Below, piece by piece: positions 45,663 to 54,756 of a stretch of DNA of 64,000 nt. Position 1 is the stretch's first letter, and every line of letters begins with the position of its first letter. This DNA is from an uncultured Bacteroidales bacterium (GTDB lineage: Bacteria; Bacteroidota; Bacteroidia; Bacteroidales; UBA932), in NCBI GenBank assembly GCA_944325505.1, contig CALVAJ010000002.1:1-64000 (forward strand), read 5' to 3'. The position numbers were made by a program, and so were the translations under genes. The notes under the pieces were generated by a model. It saw only the letters and a program-made list of their open reading frames with translations, had not been told where the DNA came from and made no database searches.

Positions 45663-46658
45663 TTATTTTTTAGAAACCGTAACCCTGTCATTTTCAAGCT
45701 CGAACTTCAGGTCGGAAATATATTCCATTTCATCGAGCAGCGATCTGAGAGGCAGCTGGGTCGTCCTGAAGGTAAATCTTCGCGACAGGAGACTCCTGTC
45801 CTCGACATCGAAACTTACGTCATACCACCTTCCCAGGACTTCCATGACATTTTCGAGGGTATTGTCCCTGAAATTAATGACATTGGCGGTCCATAACGTA
45901 TAATTGTCAGGATGGGACACCTCGACCAGACTGACACTCCCGTCAGACCTGTTGTACGTCAGCAGCTGGGACGGCTTCATCAGATGCTCTCTGCCGTCCG
46001 CCTCGAATGCTACGGAGCCTCCGATCAAAGCTACGCTGATAGTACTGTCCTCCGGATATGCATTCACATTGAACGAAGTTCCGTAAACTTTCACCTTTGT
46101 ATTGAATACATCCACGGTAAAAGGCCTTTTACGGTTATGCGCGACCTCAAAATAGGCCTCTCCTTCCAACGAGACCCTACGTCTGTCGAGCCTCCATGAC
46201 CTCGGGTAGGTTATCACCGCGCCGGCATTGAGATAAACCTTTGTCCCGTCCTGGAAAATCAGGACCTTCCTTTCTCCAGGCTGTGCCGCCTCGCTTACCA
46301 TTTCAGGTGCGGAGAAGACAGAACCTCCGAGCCGGGAATCCAGCTCTGCCCATATCAGGCCGAGAGCTATCAGGGGGATTATGGCTGCAGCCACTTTCAG
46401 CACTGCCATGCTCCACCTGCGTCTGCGGCTGCGCCTGTCTATCTCGGAATGTATACGGTCAAGCATAATGTCCGAAGGGATATCGCTGTCACACGGCAGC
46501 CCCGTTCCCTCCATATGGCTGAATATACCGGATGAGTTGGCGGACAACCATAGACGCCCCTCTTTGGAAGAAAGCCATTTCACGACTTTTTTCGAAACTT
46601 CCATTGAAGCCCGGTCATCAAGGAAACTCCATATTTCTTTTTCAGTTGGGCTTACCAT
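45663..46658 (-). CDS. FecR-family anti-sigma factor (locus 2)
   Basis: A 331-residue membrane-anchored regulator. The cytoplasmic N-terminal ~80 residues would bind the ECF sigma, one helix at about 88-108 (VLKVAAAIIPLIALGLIW) crosses the membrane, and the periplasmic part carries the FecR domain (DGTKVYLNAGAVITYPRSW ... LEGEAYFEVAHN ... VYGTSFNVNAYPED) and a C-terminal STN-binding-like segment. The start at 46658 overlaps the sigma gene stop by 7 bases. Ligand binding to the STN-SusC is expected to release the sigma factor, as in other Bacteroidetes systems. Confidence 0.92.
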   Translation of the reverse strand: MVSPTEKEIWSFLDDRASMEVSKKVVKWLSSKEGRLWLSANSSGIFSHMEGTGLPCDSDIPSDIMLDRIHSEIDRRSRRRRWSMAVLKVAAAIIPLIALGLIWAELDSRLGGSVFSAPEMVSEAAQPGERKVLIFQDGTKVYLNAGAVITYPRSWRLDRRRVSLEGEAYFEVAHNRKRPFTVDVFNTKVKVYGTSFNVNAYPEDSTISVALIGGSVAFEADGREHLMKPSQLLTYNRSDGSVSLVEVSHPDNYTLWTANVINFRDNTLENVMEVLGRWYDVSFDVEDRSLLSRRFTFRTTQLPLRSLLDEMEYISDLKFELENDRVTVSKK

Positions 46659-47260
46659 AAAACGTACAGGATTACCAGGGAAACCAGATGCCCGCATTTA
46701 TTCCTAAGGGAATTCAGCATCAGTCTGTAATGAACATTTATTGTATTAACCGACAGATTCATCCTTTTGGCGATTTCAGCGTTGCTCAGCCCCTCTTTCC
46801 TCAACTCCGCGACTTTCCTCTGCTGCGGGGGCAGCTGTCCTATGGCTTCTTCAAGCTCTTTGGTCCAGACCATGTCGTCCAGCCTGTCCGGACCGGGATT
46901 GTCCTCCCACAGGCCTCTCTGCCGTATAATCCTGTAATTGTTCAGCAGTCTTGCCCTGTTGTCTCTTATATAATTCAAAACCCTGTTCCTGACCATGACA
47001 CTGAGATAAGACTTCAGATTCACCTCGGGCGGGATACTGCCTGAATTCATCCAGAGTTTCACAAATGTATCCTGGATTATATCCGATGCATCATCCCTGT
47101 CCTTTATCAGTTTAAGGGCATAAAAGTACAGATCCCTGTGGTATTTTCCGTAAACCGTATCGAACGCCTCTCTGTCACAGTTCCGTATCCTTGCAAGCAA
47201 TTCCTTGTCGGTCAAAGAATCATGCTTTGAATTATTCGAAGTCATTCTGTTTAAAGACAC
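46652..47260 (-). CDS. ECF RNA polymerase sigma factor (locus 2)
   Basis: A protein of up to 202 residues with sigma-2 (~25-95: YHRDLYFYALKLIKDRDDASDIIQDTF in pieces) and sigma-4 (~135-190, with LPPQQRKVAELRKEGLSNAE) regions of the Bacteroidetes ECF type. It would direct RNA polymerase to the susC promoter of locus 2 when freed from FecR. Met6 (47245) is an equally good start and would give 197 residues. No consensus housekeeping promoter is obvious upstream; CATATTTG about 30 bases before is the closest. Confidence 0.92.
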   Translation of the reverse strand: MSLNRMTSNNSKHDSLTDKELLARIRNCDREAFDTVYGKYHRDLYFYALKLIKDRDDASDIIQDTFVKLWMNSGSIPPEVNLKSYLSVMVRNRVLNYIRDNRARLLNNYRIIRQRGLWEDNPGPDRLDDMVWTKELEEAIGQLPPQQRKVAELRKEGLSNAEIAKRMNLSVNTINVHYRLMLNSLRNKCGHLVSLVILYVLW

Positions 47261-47345
47261 GTAATTGTTACAAATATGTTAATGCGGACGATTCGAAAAG
47301 GGACTTTTTTGCGTTACGCTTGAAATTCCGCGTACCGGGTCACGC

Positions 47346-50300
47346 TCAGGCCTCCCCCGTATAGACTTTCAGCAACGCTTCCATCCGGCCGCCTATGTCC
47401 CCGGAAAGGTCTGTCAGGCCGTAGAATGCCGTCAGTTCTTTCAGATAGGTCAGATAATGCCAGCACTTCTCGAAATCCGATGAAGCGAAATCATAGAACG
47501 AAGCGAAGAAATCCGTGGAGACGAACAGTTCATCAGCCATCCTGCCTGCCATCGCTGCAGCCTTTTCAGTCTGCCCGAGTTCAAGATACTCTTCTATGAT
47601 ACCGATCACCACAGACTCGTTGGAGAATCCCAGGTAGCTTATGTCCAGCGGGAAATTGGCCTCCGGAACGCACTCCTGGCACATGTCCAGCATCTCGACA
47701 GCACGGTCATCCCTGCCTGCCTTCCTCATCTCCTTGGCGACATTCAGGAACAGGAGACGCTGCGGAAGCACTCCGCAGAAAGTGTACATGTTCTGGTAGT
47801 CGACGAAATAATCGGTCCTCTTGAGGGCGTTCCAGCTGAAGACTTCCGTCATCTTGCGGTACAGGTCATCAGGATCGGCAAAGCCTATATCCGAAGAACT
47901 CATCCTGTTCTTTATCGGAACGAACTTGTACGAAAATCCGTCGTACATCAGATATTCCTTCATGCCGATATTTATGTCCCCGCCCATGCTCAGCAGGTTG
48001 ATAGGCCTGTCCCACTGATAGTTGGAAAGCAAATCAAGCATGAACAGCTCAGGCTTTGTAATACGGTCCTTGTCTTTAGGGATCGTAAGCACTATCTCAT
48101 CCGGGATCCGGTCCGCATACTTCGCGTCCAGAATACCGTACTTGATGACATTCTCCTTGTTTACAGGTATGGAGAACTTTCTGGACATGATATAGTCGAT
48201 GGTCATACCGTTCTCCAGCACAAGTTTCGCATCGGGATGTCTGAACACTTCCATTACAATCGACAGCGGAATGACCTGGTCCCTCGTATCATATACAGGC
48301 GGCCATTCGTTGGTGCCGTAAAGATACTGCTCCGGCCCCACCTTCAGGTCAAGCGGCCTCGACTCGTTGACGGCGTATTTCATCTGGTCGATGTGCCAGT
48401 CGGTGCCGAGCAGGGAGGTGTTGCATATCCTGACATCGGTCCTTACCCCTTCCACTTCCTGGGCATACCACAGAGGGAACGTATCGTTGTCCCCGTGCGT
48501 AACAAGGATACCGTCCTGCCCGACGGAATTCAGGTAGTTGCGGGCCATCTCCACTGCCGTCTTCCTGTGGCTTCTGTCATGGTCGTCCCAGTTCTGCTGC
48601 GCCATCAGGGCAGGCACTCCCAGACACAGGAGGGAAACGGCTGAAGCCGCGATGACATACCCTTTGCCGGAAGGCCCGTCTCCGGAGGCGGAACCCGACT
48701 TCGACGAAAGCAGGTCTTCTATCCAGGAATACAGCGCCAGCACCGCGAGCCCTATCCAGATAGAGAAGGCATAGAAAGACCCGGCGTAGGCATAATCCCG
48801 CTCCCTGACCTGGTACGGCTGCTGGTTCAGATAAATGACTATGGCTATGCCCGTCATGAAAAACAGCAGGAAAGTCAGCCATGAGCCGCGTTTGTCGCGG
48901 GCGAACTGGAAGAAGATTCCGATAATTCCCAGCAGCAGCGGAAGCATGTAGTAATGGTTCTTGCCCTTGTTGTCCTTAAGGTATGCGGGAGCATTGCTCT
49001 GGTCGCCGAGACGCGCCTTGTCGATAAAACCTATTCCCGACTCCCAGTTGCCTATGAACAGGTCCCCCGGGCTCGGGCTGTGTATCTCGTTCTGCCGTCC
49101 GGCGAAGTTCCACATGAAATATCTCCAGTACATCCAGTTCAGCTGATAGTCAAAGAAGAACCTCATGTTCTCCCCGAAAGTCGGCTTCCTGTAGTCCGCA
49201 CCCGGAACAGGCTTGCCCTTGGTCACATAAGTGTTATAGAACTGCACATAGCTGTCCTGGTTCCCGTCCCACATGCGCGGGAAAAGCATCTTGCCCTCCG
49301 AAGCGTACACCGGCTTGGGCTGCCCCTCGGCCTGTATATATTTGTCCCCGAGCGGAGTCCAGTACTCCGTCTGGTCTATGGCCTCGAGAGGCGCGCCGAA
49401 ATACTGCCCGTACAACAGAGGCTTGGTTCCGTACTGTTCACGGGAAAGGTACCGGATAAGGGTGAAAGGATTGTCAGGCTGGTACTCGTTGGTAGGAGTC
49501 TTCACCGAAGACCGGATAATCATTATGGAGAATACCGAGAAACCTATCACGACTGTGGTAAAACACAGCAGGACGGTATTCCAGAACACCTTTTTCTTTT
49601 TCAGCGTCACAAAAAGTCCCCAGAAGCACAGGGCAAGCAGGACAACCATGAACACAGCCGCTCCGGTATTGAACGGCTGGCCGAGCACGTTCACGAAGAA
49701 CAGGTCCGTATAGGCAGCCAGCTTCGGCAGATAAGGTATGATGCCGTAAAGCACGACGGCAAGAATCACGCATGAAACGAGAAATATCTTCACGTACTCC
49801 CAGAAACTGTAATGTCCGTCCTCTCTCCTCTTATAATAGAACAGGAACACTAAGCAAGGTATAGTCAGAAGGTTCAGCAGATGCACGCCAATGGAAAGCC
49901 CCATCAGGAAAGATATCAGGACAATCCATCTGTTGGCATACTTCGTTCCCGCCTGCTCGTACCACTTGGTCATGGCCCAGAACACCAGGGCCGTGAACAG
50001 GGATGACATGGCATATACTTCGCCTTCCACGGCAGAGAACCAGAATGTATCCGAGAAACAGTATGCAAGGGCGCCTACCGCACCGGCACCGTATATGGCT
50101 ATGGCCCTGGAAACCGGATAAGTCCCGTCTGCAGAAGGTCTGACTACCCTTTTGGCAAGAAATACTATGGTAAGGTACAGAAGGAAAATCGTCAGGGCCG
50201 AGCACAAGGCACTCATGACATTCACCGCAATGGCGGCGTGGGCGCCATCGGTGAAAATCGTAAAGAATCTTGCAAACAGCTGGAAGACCGGATTTCCCGG

Positions 50301-50459
50301 AGGGTGTCCGACTTCAAGTTTATATGAGGAGGCAATGAATTCGCCGCAGTCCCAGAACGATGCCGACGGCTCTATCGTCATAAGGTATGTGAATGCAGAG
50401 ATTACGAATACCGCCGCTGCAGTGATCCTGCTCCACAGATTGAATTTCCTGTTATCCAT
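47346..50459 (-). CDS. DUF2723 multi-span membrane protein, probable GT-C glycosyltransferase
   Basis: A 1037-residue protein with about 12 hydrophobic helices in the first ~600 residues and a large soluble C-terminal part. The DUF2723 signature is at the start: EPSASFWDCGEFIASSYKLE followed by VGHPPGNP, with acidic residues in the first loop as in GT-C enzymes. The human DUF2723 protein TMEM260 is a protein O-mannosyltransferase, so a lipid-linked sugar transfer role is plausible. The C-terminal part contains DNDTFPLWYAQEVEG and helical repeats. It is expressed from a divergent promoter shared with the SUI1-like gene. The start at 50459 (MDNRKFNLW) is preferred. Confidence 0.85.
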   Translation of the reverse strand: MDNRKFNLWSRITAAAVFVISAFTYLMTIEPSASFWDCGEFIASSYKLEVGHPPGNPVFQLFARFFTIFTDGAHAAIAVNVMSALCSALTIFLLYLTIVFLAKRVVRPSADGTYPVSRAIAIYGAGAVGALAYCFSDTFWFSAVEGEVYAMSSLFTALVFWAMTKWYEQAGTKYANRWIVLISFLMGLSIGVHLLNLLTIPCLVFLFYYKRREDGHYSFWEYVKIFLVSCVILAVVLYGIIPYLPKLAAYTDLFFVNVLGQPFNTGAAVFMVVLLALCFWGLFVTLKKKKVFWNTVLLCFTTVVIGFSVFSIMIIRSSVKTPTNEYQPDNPFTLIRYLSREQYGTKPLLYGQYFGAPLEAIDQTEYWTPLGDKYIQAEGQPKPVYASEGKMLFPRMWDGNQDSYVQFYNTYVTKGKPVPGADYRKPTFGENMRFFFDYQLNWMYWRYFMWNFAGRQNEIHSPSPGDLFIGNWESGIGFIDKARLGDQSNAPAYLKDNKGKNHYYMLPLLLGIIGIFFQFARDKRGSWLTFLLFFMTGIAIVIYLNQQPYQVRERDYAYAGSFYAFSIWIGLAVLALYSWIEDLLSSKSGSASGDGPSGKGYVIAASAVSLLCLGVPALMAQQNWDDHDRSHRKTAVEMARNYLNSVGQDGILVTHGDNDTFPLWYAQEVEGVRTDVRICNTSLLGTDWHIDQMKYAVNESRPLDLKVGPEQYLYGTNEWPPVYDTRDQVIPLSIVMEVFRHPDAKLVLENGMTIDYIMSRKFSIPVNKENVIKYGILDAKYADRIPDEIVLTIPKDKDRITKPELFMLDLLSNYQWDRPINLLSMGGDINIGMKEYLMYDGFSYKFVPIKNRMSSSDIGFADPDDLYRKMTEVFSWNALKRTDYFVDYQNMYTFCGVLPQRLLFLNVAKEMRKAGRDDRAVEMLDMCQECVPEANFPLDISYLGFSNESVVIGIIEEYLELGQTEKAAAMAGRMADELFVSTDFFASFYDFASSDFEKCWHYLTYLKELTAFYGLTDLSGDIGGRMEALLKVYTGEA

Positions 50460-50484
50460 ATTTTCCGTAAATACAACAAAAGGA

Positions 50485-50517
50485 CAAAGATACGCAATAT
50501 GTTTGTATATTTGCAAA
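50485..50517 (-). promoter_or_regulatory. Promoter of the DUF2723 gene
   Basis: TTTG (50514-50517) and TATCTTTG (50485-50492) on the minus strand, 21 bases apart, about 25 bases before the start codon. Its -33 lies directly beside the plus-strand -7 element, so the two promoters overlap. Confidence 0.7.
50506..50513 (+). promoter_or_regulatory. -7 element of the SUI1-like gene
   Basis: TATATTTG on the plus strand, 19 bases before the ATG at 50533, giving a leader of only a dozen bases. It lies between the -33 and -7 elements of the divergent DUF2723 promoter. Confidence 0.55.
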
Positions 50518-50532
50518 AATTTAATTCTCCCG

Positions 50533-50877
50533 ATGGCTGGTAACGACTGGAAAAAAAGGCTTGGCGTAGTATATTCTACCGACCCCGACTACCGATATGA
50601 AGAGAACGTGCAGGAGCAGGAAGAGACCCTGCCTCCGGGACAGCAGAAACTCATAGTCAGCATCGACCGCAGGAACAGGGGCGGGAAACAGGTCACCCTG
50701 GTGAGCGGATTCGTCGACTCCGGGGAAGATCTGGCGGCCCTGGGCAAGACCCTGAAAGTAAAATGCGGAGTCGGAGGCACCGCCAAGAACGGGGAAATCA
50801 CCATCCAGGGGGATTTCCGTGACAAAGTCACCGCTCTTCTCACGGAACTGGGGTACAAAGCCAGAAGGGGCAATTAG
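50533..50877 (+). CDS. yciH: SUI1/eIF1-like translation factor (YciH type)
   Basis: A 114-residue protein with an N-terminal low-complexity part and the SUI1 domain at ~40-112: KLIVSIDRRNRGGKQVTLVSG, then LAALGKTLKVKCGVGG and KNGEITIQGDFRDKV. This fold is shared with eukaryotic eIF1; E. coli YciH represses or proof-reads non-canonical initiation. The function in Bacteroidetes is not defined. The DUF4271 gene follows after 2 bases, so this opens the block yciH-DUF4271-hemD-rnpA-yidD. Confidence 0.92.
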   Translation: MAGNDWKKRLGVVYSTDPDYRYEENVQEQEETLPPGQQKLIVSIDRRNRGGKQVTLVSGFVDSGEDLAALGKTLKVKCGVGGTAKNGEITIQGDFRDKVTALLTELGYKARRGN

Positions 50878-50879
50878 CG

Positions 50880-51626
50880 ATGACAGGAATCCAGCCGATA
50901 GACAGTGCGTTTACGGGAGGAAGCCTGGGACTCGTCCCGTTATCGGAGGACCTTTCTCCGGAAGTGGGGATATGCCTCAATGATCAGGCGCAGGCCCTTT
51001 CCGGATATCTGCCCGTAACAGTCATAATAATGGTATTCACCATTATCTGTATAGCCAGTATCAGGACATACGTCAACATGATCCCTTCTTTTGCCGGATG
51101 CCTGTTCAGATGGAAAGAGAACATAAATCTGGAGGACAGTCCGATGCTGTGCATCTACAGGAACAGGATTTTTCTGGTGCTGGCCGTCCCGTTCTGCATA
51201 CTGGCGGCAAGCTACAGGCTGTACGACCCCGGCTTTTTATCGGGGCTGGCGCCTGTACCGTATTTTCTTGCCGTCACAGGGGTGTTCCTGGCCTATCTGG
51301 GAATAAGGACAGCACTTGCATGGGGTCTGAGAAGCAGGAAGATGGACGGGAAAGCCTATAAAGCGGCGGCCAACTCATTCCGGACATTCTTTATCATCGC
51401 CGCAACCGTCCTCCTCGTCACCTCAGGCCTGCTGGAGATACTGTCCGTGGAAAGCCTGCTGTCAAGGCGGATTCTGCTCGCGGAAGCGGCTCTTGCATAT
51501 GCAGTCCTTTTGGTACGGGAAGCGCAAATTTTTAAAAACTACCGTTCCGTATTATCAGCAATTTTGTATCTTTGCGCCCTGGAAATTTTGCCGACAGGTA
51601 TTTTGGTCGCAACTGCAATTGTATAA
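50880..51626 (+). CDS. DUF4271 membrane protein
   Basis: A 248-residue protein with about six membrane segments after a ~40-residue N-terminus. It matches the DUF4271 type found next to hemD in Bacteroidetes: a short loop with NLEDSPML, RIFLVLAVPF in the second helix and a final helix pair. No catalytic residues are recognised and the function is unknown. Only 6 bases separate it from hemD, a conserved neighbour, which points to a link with heme synthesis or membrane assembly without proving either. Confidence 0.78.
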   Translation: MTGIQPIDSAFTGGSLGLVPLSEDLSPEVGICLNDQAQALSGYLPVTVIIMVFTIICIASIRTYVNMIPSFAGCLFRWKENINLEDSPMLCIYRNRIFLVLAVPFCILAASYRLYDPGFLSGLAPVPYFLAVTGVFLAYLGIRTALAWGLRSRKMDGKAYKAAANSFRTFFIIAATVLLVTSGLLEILSVESLLSRRILLAEAALAYAVLLVREAQIFKNYRSVLSAILYLCALEILPTGILVATAIV

Positions 51627-51632
51627 AACGAC

Positions 51633-52376
51633 ATGACTGTTAAGAATATTCTGATTTCCCAGCAGCCGCCGAAAGCGGCCTCCCCGTATTCAGCAATAAC
51701 GGAAAAATACGGCGTCCATTTCGAATTCGTCCCCTTTTTCACCATAGAGGCACTGTCTTCAAGAGAATTCAGAGCACAGAGGATAAACATCCTCGACCAT
51801 ACCGCCATAGTGTTTTCGGCACGCTCGACCATAGACGCATTCTTCCATCTGTGCGAAGAGCTGAGGGTCAAGATCCCTGAAACCATGAAATACTTCTGTA
51901 CGACAGAGGCTGTAGCGATGTACCTCCAGAAACATATCGTCTACAGGAAACGGAAAATATTCTATGGCGACGGAACGGCCTCTTCGGTCATTGACCTGAT
52001 CGGGAGCAAGCACAAGGACGAGACCTTCCTCATCGCCACATCGGATCTCGCAGGAAATGACATAGCCAAGGCTTTTCAGGACAGCGGGTTCAAGTCCGAG
52101 AGCGCCATTTTCGTAAAGTCGGTATCGCAGGATCTCAAAAGCCTGGACTTCTCGAAATATGACATGATAGTGCTCTACAACCCTTCCGATGTCAAGTCCA
52201 TCTACGAGAACTATCCCGATTTCAAGCCGGACGGAATCAAATTCGTGACATACGGCAAGTCGGTCCTGAAAGCTATGGACGAGGCAGGTCTTGCGGTAAC
52301 GGTATCGGCCCCTACACCGGAGGCCCCGTCAGTTGCCAAGGCACTTGAAATCTATCTTGAAAACAGCAAGGGCTGA
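51633..52376 (+). CDS. hemD: Uroporphyrinogen-III synthase
   Basis: A 247-residue protein of the HemD fold: two Rossmann-like lobes joined by a hinge. Typical segments are VFSARSTIDAFFHL (first lobe), KHKDETFLIATSDLAGNDIA and YDMIVLYNPSDVKSI, and the C-terminal TYGKSVLKAMDEAGL. HemD closes the tetrapyrrole ring in heme synthesis; the family is poorly conserved, so the call also rests on the Bacteroidetes gene order DUF4271-hemD-rnpA. Its stop codon shares a base with the rnpA start. Confidence 0.82.
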   Translation: MTVKNILISQQPPKAASPYSAITEKYGVHFEFVPFFTIEALSSREFRAQRINILDHTAIVFSARSTIDAFFHLCEELRVKIPETMKYFCTTEAVAMYLQKHIVYRKRKIFYGDGTASSVIDLIGSKHKDETFLIATSDLAGNDIAKAFQDSGFKSESAIFVKSVSQDLKSLDFSKYDMIVLYNPSDVKSIYENYPDFKPDGIKFVTYGKSVLKAMDEAGLAVTVSAPTPEAPSVAKALEIYLENSKG

Positions 52377-52738
52377 TGGTCCCGCTGAGACATACCCTGT
52401 CAAAAGACGAAAGGCTGCACGGCCGAAGTGAAATTTCAAGGCTGGTTGCAGAAGGAAAATTCGGCACCGTTCCCTCTCTGAAATACTGTTTCAGACCCGG
52501 GAACGGTCTTCCGTATTCACGCATTCTGGTTTCCGTCCCCAAAAAACTTTTCAAAAGGGCGGTAAAGCGCAACCTGCTCAAGCGCCGCCTCAGGGAAAGC
52601 TACAGACTGCAGAAAGAGATGCTCCCGGAAGGGGAAGGTCTGGATATCATGTTCGTGTACAATACCAAGGAAATCCTGGCATTCAAGGAGATTTACAGCC
52701 TTGTAGGCCAGATCCTCGCCAAGGTCCGGAAATCATGA
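52376..52738 (+). CDS. rnpA: Ribonuclease P protein component
   Basis: A 120-residue basic protein that binds the RNase P RNA for tRNA 5' maturation. The RNR motif is [18 protein letters not shown] at about residues 61-78, and the N-terminus [15 protein letters not shown] fits the family. It overlaps hemD by one base (TGATG) and yidD by four (ATGA), so the three are co-translated. The usual rpmH neighbour is absent. Confidence 0.93.
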   Translation: MVPLRHTLSKDERLHGRSEISRLVAEGKFGTVPSLKYCFRPGNGLPYSRILVSVPKKLFKRAVKRNLLKRRLRESYRLQKEMLPEGEGLDIMFVYNTKEILAFKEIYSLVGQILAKVRKS

Positions 52739-52974
52739 AAGTCCTCGGCACCCTCAGGAAAATATCCGTCGCCCCGTTCATAGGGCTCATACGGTTTTAT
52801 CAGGTATGCATTTCCCCCTACAAGACGCCCACCTGCAGATTCACTCCGACATGCTCGCAGTATGCCCTGGAGGCATTCCGCAGGCACGGTCCGTTCAAAG
52901 GGCTGTACCTGACGGTACGGAGGCTGCTCAGATGCCATCCGTGGGGAGGAAGCGGATATGACCCTGTCCCATAG
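52735..52974 (+). CDS. yidD: Membrane protein insertion efficiency factor YidD
   Basis: A 79-residue protein with the complete YidD pattern: [12 protein letters not shown], then [15 protein letters not shown] and [16 protein letters not shown], including the conserved cysteines. It is membrane-associated and helps YidC-dependent insertion. The start overlaps the end of rnpA by four bases. Confidence 0.95.
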   Translation: MKVLGTLRKISVAPFIGLIRFYQVCISPYKTPTCRFTPTCSQYALEAFRRHGPFKGLYLTVRRLLRCHPWGGSGYDPVP

Positions 52975-53054
52975 AGCGTCTTCTCCTGTAAAACGGCACC
53001 GGAAGGTGTCTGCGGGAACAGCAATACCGAACGAACAATCATACTTGCAAGAAT

Positions 53055-53759
53055 ATGCCGAAAAAAGAAAACATAAGGACAATGTTCGACAGCATAGCCT
53101 CCGACTATGACAGGCTCAACCATATCCTTTCCCTGGACATAGACAAGGGATGGAGGAAAAAAGCCGTCAGGGAAATAGCCGGTTCCGGGCTCAGGATGGA
53201 TATACTCGATGTAGCATGCGGCACCGGAGACTTTGCAATCGCCATTGCCCGGGTCGCCTCCCCTGAAAGCCATGTGACGGGACTCGACTTGTCTGAAGGG
53301 ATGATGGAGATAGGAAGAAAAAAGGTACATGCCGCCGGACTTGACGGGAAAATCAGCATGGAACAGGGGGACTGCGAACAGATGAATTTTCCTGACGGGA
53401 CATTCGACAGGGTATCGGCGGCTTTCGGAGTGCGGAATTTCGAACATCTTGAAAAAGGCCTGAGGGAAATGCTCCGCGTACTGAAGCCGGGCGGGAAAAC
53501 CGTCATACTTGAACTGTCAGTGCCCGGCAATCCGGTCCTGCGCTTCCTTTACAAACTCTATTTCCTGCACGTGCTCCCTGCTGTCGGAGGCAAGGTTTCC
53601 GGAGACAAGGCGGCATACAGATACCTTCCGGCTTCTGTCCTGCGGTTCCCGAAGCCGAAGGAATTCGCACGGATAATGGAGAACTGCGGGTTCGAACGCG
53701 TGCAGGTGAAATCCTTTACATTCGGCATATGCCGGATGTACTCGGGCTATAAAAGATAA
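53055..53759 (+). CDS. menG: Demethylmenaquinone methyltransferase
   Basis: A 234-residue UbiE/MenG methyltransferase for the last step of menaquinone synthesis. Landmarks are the N-terminal MFDSIASDYDRLNHILSLDID, motif I DVACGTGDFAIAIA, GDCEQMNFPDGTFDRVS and FGVRNFEHLEKGLREM, and the C-terminal ICRMYSGYKR. It uses SAM to methylate demethylmenaquinone. Its last 13 bases overlap the end of menA on the other strand; the two genes serve the same pathway from convergent promoters. Confidence 0.95.
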   Translation: MPKKENIRTMFDSIASDYDRLNHILSLDIDKGWRKKAVREIAGSGLRMDILDVACGTGDFAIAIARVASPESHVTGLDLSEGMMEIGRKKVHAAGLDGKISMEQGDCEQMNFPDGTFDRVSAAFGVRNFEHLEKGLREMLRVLKPGGKTVILELSVPGNPVLRFLYKLYFLHVLPAVGGKVSGDKAAYRYLPASVLRFPKPKEFARIMENCGFERVQVKSFTFGICRMYSGYKR

Positions 53760-54658
53760 GCTATGAAGCCGACTCCCGTAAGGACGGCGAAAAGGAATGA
53801 GGATATCACCAGCTGCGGAAGCTGTGGGTCGAGATCTTTGCCCGAGCGGCGCCACACCTGGACAAGATGCAGGACAAACAGCGGCAGGGTAAGGACAAAA
53901 AGGTAATGCCACCAGTCGAACATCCTCAGCGAAGCATATGCAAACATCGCCGCCCAGCCGGCAGCAATCAGACACGTATGGTAAATCTTCGCATTCCGCT
54001 CCCCTATCCGCACCGGAATGGTCCTGCGTGTCAAGGCATCGGACTTGATGTCCCTTATATTGTTGACATTCAGCACACCTACGCTCAGGCAGCCCACAGA
54101 TACGGCAGGCAGGAGCAGAATCCATGTCCTGAGCTCGTGCGTCGCCACGAAATATGACCCGAGTACGGAAACAATCCCGAAAAACATAAAGACGTACAGA
54201 TCCCCGAGGCCCCTGTAGCCGTACGGATTCCTGCCAAGAGTATATCTCATGGCCCCTGAAATGGCCAACAGGCCCATAAAAGCCACTATGACAGCACCAT
54301 AGTCAAAGAATGTCCCGAAAGAAAACCATATCATGGCAAGGCCGCTCACCGCACACAGCAGGACATAGACAGCAATCATCACCTTGAAATCCTTCGCTGT
54401 AAGCAGCCCGCTGGAAAGAGTATAGGCCGGTCCCTGCCTGTCGGCCTGACGGTCCGTACCGCGGAGAAAATCGCCGAGTTCATTCGACACATTGGAAAGA
54501 ATCTGCAGGAAAACAGTCGTAAGCAGAACAAAAAACGCCTCCCACGGACGGATGATATAGTCCGAAGCGGCCAGCATCAGGCCAAGTGAAACTCCGGCAA
54601 GAGACAGGGGAAGAGTCCTCAGTCTCATCGCAGTAATACAAGCAGTCAACTTCTTCAT
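53747..54658 (-). CDS. menA: 1,4-dihydroxy-2-naphthoate polyprenyltransferase
   Basis: A 303-residue UbiA-family enzyme with eight or nine helices. The first Asp-rich motif is NELGDFLRGTDRQADRQ (~58-74), the second NNIRDIKSDALTRR (~185-198); both bind the Mg-diphosphate of the prenyl donor. It attaches the isoprenoid tail to dihydroxynaphthoate, giving the substrate of MenG. The start at 54658 (MKKLTACITAMRLRT) is preferred over an ORF 28 codons longer. No consensus promoter is obvious upstream; the region is rich in GTTGT repeats on the minus strand. Confidence 0.94.
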   Translation of the reverse strand: MKKLTACITAMRLRTLPLSLAGVSLGLMLAASDYIIRPWEAFFVLLTTVFLQILSNVSNELGDFLRGTDRQADRQGPAYTLSSGLLTAKDFKVMIAVYVLLCAVSGLAMIWFSFGTFFDYGAVIVAFMGLLAISGAMRYTLGRNPYGYRGLGDLYVFMFFGIVSVLGSYFVATHELRTWILLLPAVSVGCLSVGVLNVNNIRDIKSDALTRRTIPVRIGERNAKIYHTCLIAAGWAAMFAYASLRMFDWWHYLFVLTLPLFVLHLVQVWRRSGKDLDPQLPQLVISSFLFAVLTGVGFIAYLL

Positions 54659-54756
54659 AAAACACGCATTCAAACAACCTACAACATGTAAAACAACAGA
54701 TAAAACAACACTACATACAACTCCGTTTTCCTCCAGGGACACGAACTTTGCATCCG

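Noticed and set aside
46241-46707. Plus-strand frames opposite fecR
   Set aside because: Antisense shadows of a clear FecR gene without motifs or start signals.
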